Below, piece by piece: positions 27,769-38,438 of a stretch of 64,000 nucleotides of DNA (position 1 is the stretch's first letter; the number at the start of each line of letters is the position of its first letter). Where the stretch lies: the NCBI GenBank assembly GCA_013334395.1, contig JAAXXS010000002.1, positions 38,227 through 102,226 on the forward strand. Direction: 5' to 3'. Source of the DNA: Holophagaceae bacterium (GTDB taxonomy: Bacteria > Acidobacteriota > Holophagae > Holophagales > Holophagaceae). The notes under the pieces were generated by a model, which ran no database searches, had not been told where the DNA came from, and saw only the letters and a program-made list of their open reading frames with translations. Made by a program: the position numbers and the translations under genes.

Positions 27769-30700
27769 CGGGTGCCTCCGCCAGGGGGGGCTCGATGGCT
27801 GGCGCCTCGGCCAGACCCAGACGCCGGCGGGCCCAGGCCAGTCCCCTGGCGAGGGTCAGCTCCTCGACGATCTCGAAGAACACGGGCACCACGATGAGGG
27901 TGAGCAGGGTGGAGGTGATGAGCCCCCCCACCACGGCCCGGGCCATGGGGGCGCGCATCTCCGCACCCGCCCCCAGGGCCAGGAACAGGGGCAGCATGCC
28001 GCCGATCATCGCAAAGCTGGTCATGAGGATGGGCCGCAGCCGCACGGTGCCGGCTTGGATGATGGCCTGGCGCCGGGAGATGCCCTCCTCGCGCTCCAGG
28101 TGCAGGGCGTGGTCCACCAGCAGGATCGCGTTCTTGGTCACGAGCCCCATGAGCAGGATCATGCCGATGCTGGTCATCATGGACATGTTGTCGCCGGTGA
28201 CCAGCAGCATCATGACCATGCCCACCATGGACAGCGGCAGGCTGGCCATGATGGCGATGGGCAGCTTGAAGCTCTCGAACTGGCTGGCCAGCACAAAGTA
28301 GATGAAGAACACAGCCAGCAGCAGCGAGGTGCCCATGTAGCCGGCGGTCTCCTTGCTGTCCCGGGTCTGGCCCAGGAACTCCACCCGCAGGCCCTCGGGC
28401 AGCTTCCCGCTGGCCTTGAGAGCCTCGACCTTCTTGGCCGCGTCGGCGCTCACTTCGCCGAGGGTGGCCCCCTCGAAGTTGGCGTTGACCTCCACCTCCT
28501 CCATGAGGTCGTGCCGCTGCAGCTTGGCAGGGGCGATGCCCTCCTCAAAGCGCACCACCTGGTTCAGGCGGATCAGGGGATGTTTCCCGCCACCCAGGTC
28601 CTTGGTGCTCTCTACGGTCAGGTTGGCCAGCTGGGTCGAGAGGCGCCGCTCCTGCTCGGCGAGGCGCACGCGCACATCCCGCTGCTCGCCGGTCTCGTCC
28701 TCGTACTTGGCCACCTTCTCGCCATCCACGAGGGGACGCACCATCCGGGCCACGGCGGAGGGGCTCACGCCCAGGTCCGAGGCGGCCTTGCGGTCCACCA
28801 CCAGCCGCAGTTCAGGCTTGCCGCTGTCCAGGCTCGTGCTGATGTCCACAGCCCCGGGCACGGACCGCAGGGCCTCCTTCACCAGGGGAACGGCGCGGAT
28901 CACGGACTCCCGGTCCGGGGCCTGCACGGCAATCATGATGGGGGACTGCTGACCGAAGTCGTTGACGGTGCCCACGGTGGTCTCGACCCCGGGGAGGCTC
29001 CGGAAAGCTTCCCGGAGCTGGCGCCGGATCGGGATGTGGTGGGGTCGGCGGCCCTCCTTCAGCTTCACGTAGATGTTGCCGGAGTTGATGGTCCCATTGA
29101 GACCCGTGCCGATCGTGGTGTATGCCAGCTCCACGCCTGGGGTGGCCTTGATGATGGCCTCGATGGCCTCGGCCTTCTGCCGGGTGGTCTGGAGGCTGGA
29201 GCCTGGCTCGGCCTTGAAGGTCACCGCCAGGTCGCCGCGGTCATAGTCGGGCATGAAGTTGTTGCCGAGCAATCCGATGAGCGACATGGCCAGCACCCAG
29301 CTGCCGAAACCGATCCCCATGACGGCCCAGCGGTGCCCCAGGGCCCACTCGATGGCAGCCTTGTAGAAGACTTCCCAGCTGTCCAGCATGCGGCTGAAGG
29401 CCTCTACGCTGCGCATGATCAGGTTCCTGCCCTTGTAGTGCACATGGGCATCGGCGCTCTTCTCGTGCTCGGGATCGGGCCAGACGGCGCTGAGCATGGG
29501 ATCCAGGGTGAAGCTCACGAAGAGCGAGATCGCCACGGCGAAGGCCACCACGATTCCGAAGGGGAAGAAGAACTTGCCCACGATGCCGCCCATGAAGGCC
29601 ACGGGCACGAACACTGCCAGGATCGACAGGGTGGTGGCGATGACTGCGGGGCCGATCTCGGCCGTGCCGTCCCGGGCGGCGGAGACATGGTCCTTGCCCA
29701 TCTCGGCGTGCCGGGTGATGTTTTCCCGGACCACGATGGCGTCATCGATGAGGATGCCGATGGCCAGGCTGAGGCCCATCAGCGTCATGGTGTTCAGGGT
29801 GAAGTTCAGGGCCTTCATAATGATGAAGGTGGAGATCACGGACACCGGCAGGGTGAGGCTGGTGATGAGGGTGGAGCGCCAGCTCTTCAGGAAGTAGAAG
29901 ACGATGATCACCGTCAGCAGGCCGCCCAGGTAGATAGACATCTTCACGTCCTCCACGCTGTCAGAAATGAAGCGGGCGTTGTCGCGGGCCGTCACCACCT
30001 CCACGCCCTGCTTTTCCAGCTCGGGCTGCAGGCTGGAGAGGGTCGCTCGCACCGCGGTCACCATGGCCACCGTGTTGCCACCGGTCTGCCGCTGCAGCTC
30101 CAGGGCCACCACGTCCCGGCCATCCAGTCGGGCCAGGCTTCTGCGCTCCTTCACGCCGTCGACCACGGTGGCCACTTCCTGCAGCTCGATGGGTCGGCCC
30201 AGCTTGTTGCCCACCACCACGTGGCGGAAGTCATCCACGGATCTGGCCTTGGCATCCACCTTCACGGATACCTCGCGCCGGCCCTGAAGCAGGCTCCCGC
30301 TGGGGATGGCCGTCGTGTCGTTGCCCAGGGTGCTCATGACCGCGTTCAACGAGAGTCCGCGGGATTCCAGGGCCTGGGGATCCACCTGAACGAGGATCTC
30401 CCGGGTGCTGCCGCCCGCCAGCTCCACCTTGCCGACGCCGTTCACGTTCTCGAGACGGCGCTTCAGGAAGTCATCGGCGATGCGGGTCAACTCTCGGTCA
30501 TTCATGGTCGTGTGCTTGGCATCCGGCTTCAACACCAGCGAGAGCACCGGAAGCTGCGCCGGGTCGAATTTCGAGATGACGGGCTCTTCGATGTTGTTCG
30601 GGAGGGTGCGCCGGATCTGACCGATCTTGGTGCGCACGTCATCCAAAGCCCTGTCGATGTTTCGGCCGAGCTGGAACTGGATCAGGAGCGTCCCCTGACT

Positions 30701-30958
30701 CTCCTGGCTGGTCGAGCTGATCTCCTTGATCGCCTCCAGGGGATTGACCGCTTCTTCCACCAGCTTGACCACGTCCTGCTTGACGGACTCGGGGCTGGCG
30801 CCGGGATAGATGATGGAGACCGTGATGATGGGAAGGTCGGTATTGGGGAACTGCTCGATGCCCAGGCCCTTCACGGAGAAAAGGCCGAGCACCACCAGCG
30901 CCAGCATGATGCAGACAGTGAAGACGGGCCGTCGGATGGAGAAATCAGAAAGGAACAT
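27761..30958 (-). CDS. Efflux RND transporter permease subunit (AcrB/HAE1-type)
   Basis: 1065 aa; SIRRPVFTVCIMLALVVLG, GLSLAIGILIDDAIVVRENI, LLMGLVTKNAILLVDHA. Confidence 0.96.
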   Translation of the reverse strand: MFLSDFSIRRPVFTVCIMLALVVLGLFSVKGLGIEQFPNTDLPIITVSIIYPGASPESVKQDVVKLVEEAVNPLEAIKEISSTSQESQGTLLIQFQLGRNIDRALDDVRTKIGQIRRTLPNNIEEPVISKFDPAQLPVLSLVLKPDAKHTTMNDRELTRIADDFLKRRLENVNGVGKVELAGGSTREILVQVDPQALESRGLSLNAVMSTLGNDTTAIPSGSLLQGRREVSVKVDAKARSVDDFRHVVVGNKLGRPIELQEVATVVDGVKERRSLARLDGRDVVALELQRQTGGNTVAMVTAVRATLSSLQPELEKQGVEVVTARDNARFISDSVEDVKMSIYLGGLLTVIIVFYFLKSWRSTLITSLTLPVSVISTFIIMKALNFTLNTMTLMGLSLAIGILIDDAIVVRENITRHAEMGKDHVSAARDGTAEIGPAVIATTLSILAVFVPVAFMGGIVGKFFFPFGIVVAFAVAISLFVSFTLDPMLSAVWPDPEHEKSADAHVHYKGRNLIMRSVEAFSRMLDSWEVFYKAAIEWALGHRWAVMGIGFGSWVLAMSLIGLLGNNFMPDYDRGDLAVTFKAEPGSSLQTTRQKAEAIEAIIKATPGVELAYTTIGTGLNGTINSGNIYVKLKEGRRPHHIPIRRQLREAFRSLPGVETTVGTVNDFGQQSPIMIAVQAPDRESVIRAVPLVKEALRSVPGAVDISTSLDSGKPELRLVVDRKAASDLGVSPSAVARMVRPLVDGEKVAKYEDETGEQRDVRVRLAEQERRLSTQLANLTVESTKDLGGGKHPLIRLNQVVRFEEGIAPAKLQRHDLMEEVEVNANFEGATLGEVSADAAKKVEALKASGKLPEGLRVEFLGQTRDSKETAGYMGTSLLLAVFFIYFVLASQFESFKLPIAIMASLPLSMVGMVMMLLVTGDNMSMMTSIGMILLMGLVTKNAILLVDHALHLEREEGISRRQAIIQAGTVRLRPILMTSFAMIGGMLPLFLALGAGAEMRAPMARAVVGGLITSTLLTLIVVPVFFEIVEELTLARGLAWARRRLGLAEAPAIEPPLAEAPDV

Positions 30959-30959
30959 C

Positions 30960-32072
30960 TCACTTCCCTCCGGCAGGGGCGGTCAGGACCTGCAGACGTG
31001 TGCCTTCGCCCACCAGGTCCTTGCCGCCGTCGATGACCATATCCTTCAGGGCCAGGCCCTGGACGGGGCGAAAGCCGTTCTGCTCGATCCCCAGGGACAC
31101 CTTCCGGCGATGGGCCACGCTCTCCTGGGCCACGAACAGATCGGCGTCGCCGCTCTTGGCCTTGAGGAGGGTGGCCGGGAGGGCGGGCAACTTCACCTCG
31201 CCCTCGCCGAGGATGACGCCCTCCACGAAGAGACCGCCCTTGAGCTGGCCGTCGGGATTCGGCACCTCGATGCGGACGCGCAGGGTGCGCCCGTCCGCCG
31301 ACAGGGAGGGGCTCACCTGGGTGAGGGTGCCCGCCACCGCGCGGCCGATGCCGACCGTGTGGAAGGTGACCGAGAGCCCGGGCCTCACGAGCCCCATGAC
31401 CTCGGCCGACAGGTTGGCCTGGATCTCCAGCTTGCGGTTGTCCACCACCTCGAAGGCGGCCTGGCCGGGGTTGAGCATCTCGCCGGGCTGGACCAGCCGC
31501 CGGGCCACCTGGCCCGCGAAGGGTGCCACGATGCGGGCCTTCTTCAGGCGGAGGCGGGCGAGGCCCAGGTTGCTCTCCGCCGCCTGGACGGCGGCCCGGG
31601 TGGCGTTGGAGGCGGTCTCGGCCTGCTGGGCGGACTGCTTGGTGATGCTGCGCTTCTCCAGCAGGGAGATGGCGCGGTCATTGTCCCGCTGGGCCTGGAG
31701 GGCCTGGGCCCTGGCCTGGGCCAGCTGGGCCTCGGCGGCCTGCACCCCCAGCAGGTAGTCGTCCTCGTCCTGGGCGCCCAGGAGGGCGCCGGCGGCCACC
31801 GTGTCGCCCTCCTGGACGGCCACGCGCGTCATGCGCCCCGTGACCTCACCCTTGAGCTCGGCGCGGTTCACGGCAAACAGGTTGCCGGTGAAGGGCACGG
31901 CGGGACGAAAAGTGTGTTCCTCCACCGGCACCAGCGTCACCGCCAGCAGACCCTCGGCCTTGACCTTGGTCTGGTGGTTCAGCTCGGCGTTGCGCTGGGT
32001 GCGGTGGTAGGTGGCGGCGCCGGCGATGAGGACCACCGGAATCAGGACGTAGAGGAGGGTGTTGGGGCGCAT
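30960..32072 (-). CDS. Efflux RND transporter periplasmic adaptor subunit
   Basis: 370 aa MFP fold; KARIVAPFAGQVARRLVQPGEMLNPGQAAFEVVD. Confidence 0.93.
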   Translation of the reverse strand: MRPNTLLYVLIPVVLIAGAATYHRTQRNAELNHQTKVKAEGLLAVTLVPVEEHTFRPAVPFTGNLFAVNRAELKGEVTGRMTRVAVQEGDTVAAGALLGAQDEDDYLLGVQAAEAQLAQARAQALQAQRDNDRAISLLEKRSITKQSAQQAETASNATRAAVQAAESNLGLARLRLKKARIVAPFAGQVARRLVQPGEMLNPGQAAFEVVDNRKLEIQANLSAEVMGLVRPGLSVTFHTVGIGRAVAGTLTQVSPSLSADGRTLRVRIEVPNPDGQLKGGLFVEGVILGEGEVKLPALPATLLKAKSGDADLFVAQESVAHRRKVSLGIEQNGFRPVQGLALKDMVIDGGKDLVGEGTRLQVLTAPAGGK

Positions 32073-32115
32073 ATCGTGGTTCCTTATTCAGAGTCTTGAG
32101 AACGATGGCCAGGGA

Positions 32116-33411
32116 TCAGAGCGGGGGCAAACCGAGGGCGCGGCGCTGGTCGAAGCGGGCGGACCAGAGGCCCAGCTCGGCGCGGCGGCGCTGGCTCTCG
32201 GCCTGTCGCTCCGCGCGTTCCGCCTGCAGGAGATCGAGGGACGTGATGAGGCCCTGGTCGAAGGACTCCCGGCTCATGCGCAGGGCCTCCATCGTGGCGT
32301 CGTGGGCGCGGCGGGCCGCCTCGTCCATGGCCGCGGCCTTCTCCAGCTCGCGGTCGGCGCTGCTCTGCTCGATGGCGATGGTCCGCTCGCGGTCGATGCG
32401 GACCTGCTTCACCTGCTCGAGCTGAGCCGTGTTCTGGGCGCGCTTGCCAGAGCTGCGCAGCCCATCGAAGACCGGGAACTTCATGGTGACGCTCACCCGC
32501 CAGGTGTCGTAGGGCTCCTTGAACAGGTTGTCGGTCTTGCCGGCCTGGTAGCCGTAGGTGGCGTTGAGGTCGAACTTCGGGCGCAGGTCCGAGGTGATGA
32601 TTTTCTCGTTGGCGCGGTACATCGCCTCCTGCTGACGCAGCTGGGCCAGCTCGCTGCGCCCGGCGCCTGTGGGCCGGGCGGCGGCCTCGGGCCGACCCAG
32701 CTCCACCAGGCTGAGGGGAGCCTTGGGATCCATGCCCAGCTGGCCGTTTAGCACTTCCAGAGCCCGTTGCAGGTTGGCCTCGGCCTGGAGCGCCTCGGGG
32801 ATCACGGCCAGGAACTCGCTCTCGGCGCGGATGCGGTCCAGCTCCGTGGCGGTCTGGGCCTCGAGCTTGGCCTTCACGTCCATCACGAACTGCTCGGCGG
32901 TGCGGCGGCGGCTGGCGATGACCTCGCGCTCGGCCCGGGCCACCAGCACGCCCAGGTAGGCCTTGGCCACCCCGTGCAGCACATCCAGCTCCGACGTCGT
33001 GTAGGCCAGGGTCGCTTCGGTCTCGCCCATGCGGGCGATATCCACGGCGGTACCCAGCTTGCCCCAATAGAAGAGGGGTTGCGTCAGGCTGGCCTGGCTG
33101 GTGTAGACGCTGCGGGTGCCGATCAGGCTGGCCAGGGGCAACCCGATCTGGGGCGCCAGGTCCGCGAAGCCGCTGTTCAGCATGGAGACGTCCCGGGTGC
33201 GGGTGAAGTCTCCGAGGAGCGATAGCTGCGGCAGGGCGTCGGCGCGGGTGGTGGTGATGAGGCCCCGACGCTCCTCCACCCGGGCCTTCGCGGCACGGAG
33301 CAGCGGGTTCTCTTCCCGGGCGCGGCCGAGGGCGGCGGACAGGTCCAGGGAAACAGGTGGGGCGCCAGCCGGTGGCGGCGCCTGGAGGGTGGGTAGGGAG
33401 AGCAGGAGCAT
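32116..33411 (-). CDS. TolC family protein
   Basis: SLDLSAALGRAREENPLLRAAKARVEERRGLITTTRADALPQLSL; tandem TolC repeats. Confidence 0.92.
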   Translation of the reverse strand: MLLLSLPTLQAPPPAGAPPVSLDLSAALGRAREENPLLRAAKARVEERRGLITTTRADALPQLSLLGDFTRTRDVSMLNSGFADLAPQIGLPLASLIGTRSVYTSQASLTQPLFYWGKLGTAVDIARMGETEATLAYTTSELDVLHGVAKAYLGVLVARAEREVIASRRRTAEQFVMDVKAKLEAQTATELDRIRAESEFLAVIPEALQAEANLQRALEVLNGQLGMDPKAPLSLVELGRPEAAARPTGAGRSELAQLRQQEAMYRANEKIITSDLRPKFDLNATYGYQAGKTDNLFKEPYDTWRVSVTMKFPVFDGLRSSGKRAQNTAQLEQVKQVRIDRERTIAIEQSSADRELEKAAAMDEAARRAHDATMEALRMSRESFDQGLITSLDLLQAERAERQAESQRRRAELGLWSARFDQRRALGLPPL

Positions 33412-33412
33412 G

Positions 33413-34087
33413 TCAGTTCCTCGGCTGCGGAAAGGCCTCAGGGACGCCGAGTCCCCGCAGGCTGAAACCAATGAAGTGCTGGATGAGCTTTTCCAGGTCC
33501 TCGGGAAAGGCCGGGTTGCCTCGGAGCAGCCGGATGATCCCCAGGGAGTTCCGGAAGTGCAGGACCTGCCCCTGGATGCTGTTCCCCATGAGGAAGAGCG
33601 CCTCCTCGTCCAGGTCCGGACGCAGCAGCGACAGGCAGGCCATGAGGTAGGTCACGTAGGGCTCGATGTGGGCCATGAGCACCGGCGCCGCAGCCTCGCT
33701 GGGGGACTGCATCTCCCGGGCCATGAGCACCATGGCGGCCTCATCCAGGGGATCCCTGGCATCACAGAACATCAGCTCGGTGATGAAGGCCCGGAGGTAG
33801 GCTCGCAGCCCTTCCAGGGCCGCCTGCCTGGCCCCGGGGGCGTCCGCCGGGAGGGGGGGCTGCAGGCCGGTCAGGGGCGAGGTCTTGCGGGAGAACACGG
33901 CCTTGAGGGCTTCCAGGAAGAGGCCCTCCTTGCCGCAGAAGTGGTAGGTCACCAGGGCCGAGTTGGCCTTGGCTCCCTTGGCGATCTCGCGGATGCCGGT
34001 CCCGTCGTAGCCCTTGGCGGCGAAGTGGAGGATGGCGGATTCGATGAGCCGGGAGCGGGTGTCTTGGTGGGGAGGGGAGGGAGCCAT
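33413..34087 (-). CDS. TetR/AcrR family transcriptional regulator
   Basis: TRSRLIESAILHFAAKGYDGTGIREIAKGAKANSALVTYHFCGKEGLFLEALKAV; internal start at 34087 favoured by operator position. Confidence 0.92.
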   Translation of the reverse strand: MAPSPPHQDTRSRLIESAILHFAAKGYDGTGIREIAKGAKANSALVTYHFCGKEGLFLEALKAVFSRKTSPLTGLQPPLPADAPGARQAALEGLRAYLRAFITELMFCDARDPLDEAAMVLMAREMQSPSEAAAPVLMAHIEPYVTYLMACLSLLRPDLDEEALFLMGNSIQGQVLHFRNSLGIIRLLRGNPAFPEDLEKLIQHFIGFSLRGLGVPEAFPQPRN

Positions 34088-34110
34088 GAAGACCTCAAGG
34101 GCGATAACTA

Positions 34111-34150
34111 ATCGAGTGATCAATCCTTCATCAAGGGTTAATCACTCGTT
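34111..34150. promoter_or_regulatory. Candidate TetR operator
   Basis: Inverted repeat CGAGTGAT (34113-34120) / ATCACTCG (34141-34148) with partial extension, between divergent tetR and small membrane protein gene. Confidence 0.55.
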
Positions 34151-34193
34151 TGAATTGGTCAAGTCCCGGATTTCAGAAGCGGCTTCTGATCCC

Positions 34194-34583
34194 ATGGAAC
34201 CAGCATTCATGCGATCCTGGAGCCTCTGGAGACCGCCCATGATCTTCCTGGTGTTCTACTTCATCCTCTTTGCCGTCCTGCTATTCCAGGGCACCCACGT
34301 GGCAGGGGAAGTGAAGAACCCCCTCGGCACCCTGCCCGAGGAGATTGCCCAGAATCCCGTGGCCGCAAGCCGGTGGGGCCTACTGCTGATCCTGGTGGGG
34401 CTCTTTGGCGCGGCCCTGGGCCTGCTCAGCTTCCGGAACCCGGGCCTGGCCAAGGCCCTGCCTGGCTTCTTCGCCGTCGGCGTGGCCAGCCTGGTCGGCT
34501 ACGGTCTCTGGGTCATCTTCCTGGGTCGGAAGGCCGAGTTCATCGGCAAGGCGGCCCCGGTGGACAACCACGGGCACCACTAG
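34194..34583 (+). CDS. Small membrane protein
   Basis: ~129 aa, three hydrophobic helices, divergent from tetR. Confidence 0.6.
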   Translation: MEPAFMRSWSLWRPPMIFLVFYFILFAVLLFQGTHVAGEVKNPLGTLPEEIAQNPVAASRWGLLLILVGLFGAALGLLSFRNPGLAKALPGFFAVGVASLVGYGLWVIFLGRKAEFIGKAAPVDNHGHH

Positions 34584-34603
34584 CCTCCCTGGCGGTTTCC
34601 TTG

Positions 34604-34637
34604 ACAAAAAAAAGGCGGCCCGAAGGCCGCCTTTTTA
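34604..34637. terminator. Bidirectional rho-independent terminator
   Basis: AAAAAAAAGGCGGCC-CGAA-GGCCGCCTTTTT between convergent genes. Confidence 0.9.
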
Positions 34638-34653
34638 ATGGATTGCAGAGGCT

Positions 34654-34857
34654 CTAGAGCTTCTGGACGTTGGTGGCCTGGGGGCCCTTCTGGCCCTGGG
34701 CGACTTCAAAGCTGACGCGCTGGTTCTCGTCCAGCGTGCGGAAGCCACCACCCTGAATGGCGGTGTGATGGACGAAGAGATCAGCGCCGCCCTCATCGGG
34801 GGTGATGAAACCAAAGCCCTTCTCGGCGTTGAACCACTTGACAGTGCCTTGAGCCAT
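34654..34857 (-). CDS. Cold-shock protein
   Basis: [67 protein letters not shown]. Confidence 0.97.
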   Translation of the reverse strand: MAQGTVKWFNAEKGFGFITPDEGGADLFVHHTAIQGGGFRTLDENQRVSFEVAQGQKGPQATNVQKL

Positions 34858-35016
34858 GACGGTATTCCTGCAGATAGTCTGGTGATGATGATGCGATGAC
34901 TTTCCCCAGACAAGGCCGTCAAAGCGTATATGTGAGGTCCGCCCTTGGCGGGTCACGGGGATCAGCATGACAGAATTGGCTTCGTCTATCTCTTTTTTTA
35001 GGAAAGTTCAGACTTT

Positions 35017-35823
35017 TTAAAACCGCACCACGGCGCCGAGTCCGACGCCCTTGCAGTCCAGCACGAATTCCAGGTCATCCTTCACGGAACCCTTGGGCAC
35101 ATCGAACTTGCCGCCCTCGTAGAAGGCCCGAAGCCCGAACCACTTGACGGGGAACACCCGGACGTCCGCGCCGATCAGCGTGTACTTGGCCTGCTTGTAG
35201 GCCAGGTAATGCACATAGGCCTTGGCTTCCACCGCGCCGTTGTAGCCGCGGGTGCCACCAGACAGACCGATCTGCGGGATGGGCGCCGTCACGCGGGTGC
35301 TGGCCGTGGTGGGGGTCTGGGAGGCGGGCAGCGGCAGGGTGCCCGCCGCGTCCATGTCGAGGGTCCAGGACTTGACCCCGAGGTCCAGACCCAGCCAGCC
35401 CGAGGGGTCGCTGACGAACTTGATAGTCCAGGTGCCGTCGACAGCGGCGAGCTTGACGCGGGACTGGACCCGACTGCCCACGGAGTAGGCGACTCCATTG
35501 ATGGTCACGATCCGGTTCACCACCCGGTCGCCCTTGTATTCGGTAGTGCCGCTGGACACCTGGAAGGCGAAGCGGGGGCCCTGGTAGTCCAGAAAGAAGC
35601 CGGGCGTAGCCTTGTCCTTGCCCAGGCCCAGGTCCGCATCCAGGTCCACCACGATGTCCTTGCCATCCTGCTTGCCCAGGAAGTGGCCCGTCAGCGTGGG
35701 CCCGAAGGTCTGGGCCCCCAGGGTCCAGGTCCGCTCCGGCCCCGCCGAGGCTTTGTAAGGTGCCCCCAGCTGGGCGAAAGCCGCGCTGGCGGTTAGGAAG
35801 AGGGCGATCGGCAGAACTCTCAT
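35017..35823 (-). CDS. Outer membrane beta-barrel protein, hypothetical
   Basis: Signal peptide MRVLPIALFLTASAAFAQ, barrel-like strands, terminal VGLGAVVRF. Confidence 0.65.
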   Translation of the reverse strand: MRVLPIALFLTASAAFAQLGAPYKASAGPERTWTLGAQTFGPTLTGHFLGKQDGKDIVVDLDADLGLGKDKATPGFFLDYQGPRFAFQVSSGTTEYKGDRVVNRIVTINGVAYSVGSRVQSRVKLAAVDGTWTIKFVSDPSGWLGLDLGVKSWTLDMDAAGTLPLPASQTPTTASTRVTAPIPQIGLSGGTRGYNGAVEAKAYVHYLAYKQAKYTLIGADVRVFPVKWFGLRAFYEGGKFDVPKGSVKDDLEFVLDCKGVGLGAVVRF

Positions 35824-35882
35824 GAGACCTCCGGGTGGTGATACGGAGGATATCGGCCCGGATGGACTATCCAGTAAATTTT

Positions 35883-38108
35883 CTAGACAATCGCCAGCCT
35901 GCGGTAGGCCTCCAGGAAGTCCTTGGGCTGGGGCAGGATCTCGTCTTCCAGGGCGGGGTTGTAGGCCACCCAGGTGTCCTTGGCCGCCAGGCGCCGCACG
36001 GGGGCGTCCAGGTGGAAGAACAGCTCGTCGGCGATGCGGGCGGCCAGCTCGGCGCCGTAGCCCCAGGCCAGGGTGTCCTCGTGGGCCACCAGCACCCGGT
36101 GCGTCTTCTTCACGGTGCGTTCGATGGCCTCCCAGTCGTAGGGATTGAGGGAGCGGAGGTCGATGATCTCCACGGAGAGTCCCTCCTTCTCGGCCTCGCG
36201 GGCGGCCTGGACGGCCCGGTGGACGGTGTTTCCGAAGGTGATGACGGACAGGTCCGACCCCTCGCGCACGGTGCGGGCCTTGCCGAAGGGGATCATGAAG
36301 TCCGGGCCTGGGTCATTGCCCTTGTTGTGGGTCTGCCGGTAGAGGTGCTTGGGCTCCAGGAACAGCACGGGATCCTCGCAGCGGATCGCGGTCCGCAGCA
36401 GCCCGGCCGCGTCCAGCGCGGTGCTGGGGCAGATCACCCGCAGGCCCGGGATGTGCGTGAAGATGCTCTCCCCGCACTGGCTGTGGTAGGTGCCGCCCCC
36501 CATGAGGTAGCCGGCGATGGGCACGCGGACCACCATGGGCGACGCGAACGCGCCGTTGGAGCGCCACCGGATGTTGGCCAGCTCGTCGCGCAGCTGCTGC
36601 ATGGCTGGCCAGATGTAGTCGAAGAACTGGATCTCCACCACGGGTTTGAAGCCGCGCACGGCGAGGCCGATGGCCCGGCCCACGATGGTGGCCTCGGCGA
36701 GGGGGGTGTTGAAGACGCGATCCGGGCCGAACCGCTTCTGCAGGCCGTGGGTCGCCTTGAAGACGCCGCCCTTGCCCTTGAGCTCGTCGGCGTTGTCGTC
36801 ATGGCTGGCACTGACATCAGCCACGTCCTCGCCGAACACCAGGATGCGGGGATCCCGCGCCATCTCATGCTTCAGCGTGGCATTGATCAGGTCGATCATG
36901 GTCTTGGCGCCGGTGACCTGGTCCCCGGCGGCAGGCTCAGTGTCGAAGGCCGGGGCCGTGGGATCCACTGACTCGCTGTAGAGGTGCCGGTAGTAGCTGC
37001 CGGAGGCAGGGCCCGGCGCGGTCTCGGCACCCTCCCAGGCGGTGTTGATCTCGGCCTGGACCTCTTCCTTGAGGGCGGCGAGCTCCGCCTCGGAGAGGTC
37101 CCCCCAGGCCACCAGCTGCTGGGCGTAGTTGGTCACGGGATCACGAAGGGCCTCGGCCTCCCGCAGCGCCTTGGACTTGTAGGCCTGCTCGTCATCGGAG
37201 AGCGAGTGGCTGTAGGGGCGGATCGTCTTGGCCCGCACCAGGGCTGGGCCCCGGCGGGCGCGGGCGTGGTCCACGGCAGTCTGCAGCGCCGCGTGGCTGG
37301 CCAGGGGATCACAGCCATCGACCTCATCCAGGATCAGGAGGCCCTGGGCCGCGTAGCCCTGCAGCAGGGCGGCCACGTTGCCGCCGGAGTACTGCACCTC
37401 GGTGGGGGTGCTGATGGCGTAGCCGTTGTCCTCCACCAGGAAGACCACCGGCGCCTTCAGATTCACGGCATTGCTGACGGCCTCCCAGAACTCACCCTGG
37501 CTGCAGGTGCCGTCCCCGGTGCAGGTGAGCACCACTTCGTCCGAGTGGATGCCCAGGCGCTCGAGCAGACCGATCCGCTCGGCCCGCAGCACCGCCTCCG
37601 CCGCGCCCACGGCCTGGAGCAGCTGGCTGCCGGTGGGGCTGGAGGTGGTGAAGATGTTCAGGTCCTTGTGCCCCCAGTGGCTGGGCATCTGGCGGCCGCC
37701 GCTGGCGGGGTCTGCGCCCGCGCCGACGGAGCCCAGGAACATCTCCCGGGCCGTGTAGCCCAGGCCGTAAGCCAGCGCGCGATCGCGATAGTAGAAGAAG
37801 AACCAGTCGCGCCCCGGGCGGAACACCATGGCGGCCGCGGCCTGCACGGCCTCGTGGCCCACGCCGTTGATCTGGAAGAAGACCTTGTTCTGGCGCTTCC
37901 CGAGGATCTCCTTGTCGTCGATACGGCGAGCGGCGTAGATGTTCCGGTACAGCCGGATCCGCTGTTCGCGGGACAAGGCGGTGACGGGCGCGGACGGGTC
38001 GGGACAAGCGGCCAAAGGCACTCCTGGCGGGGTCTGCGTGGGGAAGAATCCAAATCTAGCACGCAGGCATCCAGGTTCCGCCAGCCCCCATTCTTTTTCA
38101 CAGACCAA
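35883..38108 (-). CDS. Thiamine-diphosphate 2-oxoacid dehydrogenase E1, alpha and beta subunits fused
   Basis: N-half E1alpha ([35 protein letters not shown]..., [41 protein letters not shown]); C-half E1beta ([10 protein letters not shown]...[60 protein letters not shown]). Confidence 0.93.
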   Translation of the reverse strand: MVCEKEWGLAEPGCLRARFGFFPTQTPPGVPLAACPDPSAPVTALSREQRIRLYRNIYAARRIDDKEILGKRQNKVFFQINGVGHEAVQAAAAMVFRPGRDWFFFYYRDRALAYGLGYTAREMFLGSVGAGADPASGGRQMPSHWGHKDLNIFTTSSPTGSQLLQAVGAAEAVLRAERIGLLERLGIHSDEVVLTCTGDGTCSQGEFWEAVSNAVNLKAPVVFLVEDNGYAISTPTEVQYSGGNVAALLQGYAAQGLLILDEVDGCDPLASHAALQTAVDHARARRGPALVRAKTIRPYSHSLSDDEQAYKSKALREAEALRDPVTNYAQQLVAWGDLSEAELAALKEEVQAEINTAWEGAETAPGPASGSYYRHLYSESVDPTAPAFDTEPAAGDQVTGAKTMIDLINATLKHEMARDPRILVFGEDVADVSASHDDNADELKGKGGVFKATHGLQKRFGPDRVFNTPLAEATIVGRAIGLAVRGFKPVVEIQFFDYIWPAMQQLRDELANIRWRSNGAFASPMVVRVPIAGYLMGGGTYHSQCGESIFTHIPGLRVICPSTALDAAGLLRTAIRCEDPVLFLEPKHLYRQTHNKGNDPGPDFMIPFGKARTVREGSDLSVITFGNTVHRAVQAAREAEKEGLSVEIIDLRSLNPYDWEAIERTVKKTHRVLVAHEDTLAWGYGAELAARIADELFFHLDAPVRRLAAKDTWVAYNPALEDEILPQPKDFLEAYRRLAIV

Positions 38109-38153
38109 GTCCAGGAACGGGGGTTTCTGGGACTAGTCCACAGACCGCTGCAG

Positions 38154-38350
38154 ATGAATTACGATGCCCAGGTCACCTACTTAGGCGCCGCCTTGGCACG
38201 TTATTACAATCCCCGGGGATCGGCCTCTTCGCCCTGCAGGACCTCATCCAGACCCGTCACCCCGGCGGCGAAGGCAACACCCACGACCTGCGCATCTTCA
38301 TGGGCACACTGCGGCGGAAGCCGAGCCGGACGCCGCCCGACCCTGCCTCC
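38154..38350 (+). pseudogene. Frameshifted short gene remnant
   Basis: MNYDAQVTYLGAALARYYNPRG continues in the shifted frame as GIGLFALQDLIQTRHPGGEGNTHDLRIFMGTLRRKP with strongly GC3-biased codons. Confidence 0.35.
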
Positions 38351-38438
38351 CGCTCACGGAGCCCAAGGGGGGCTGCCGCCGCAACCTGGATCGAGAGGGG
38401 CCGGGTCCGGGGTAGAATGGGCCCTTTGCGAGCGCCCC

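Noticed and set aside
28055-31036. 993-aa plus-strand ORF
   Set aside because: Antisense to the RND permease; low-complexity HHxGH-type composition typical of the reverse frame.
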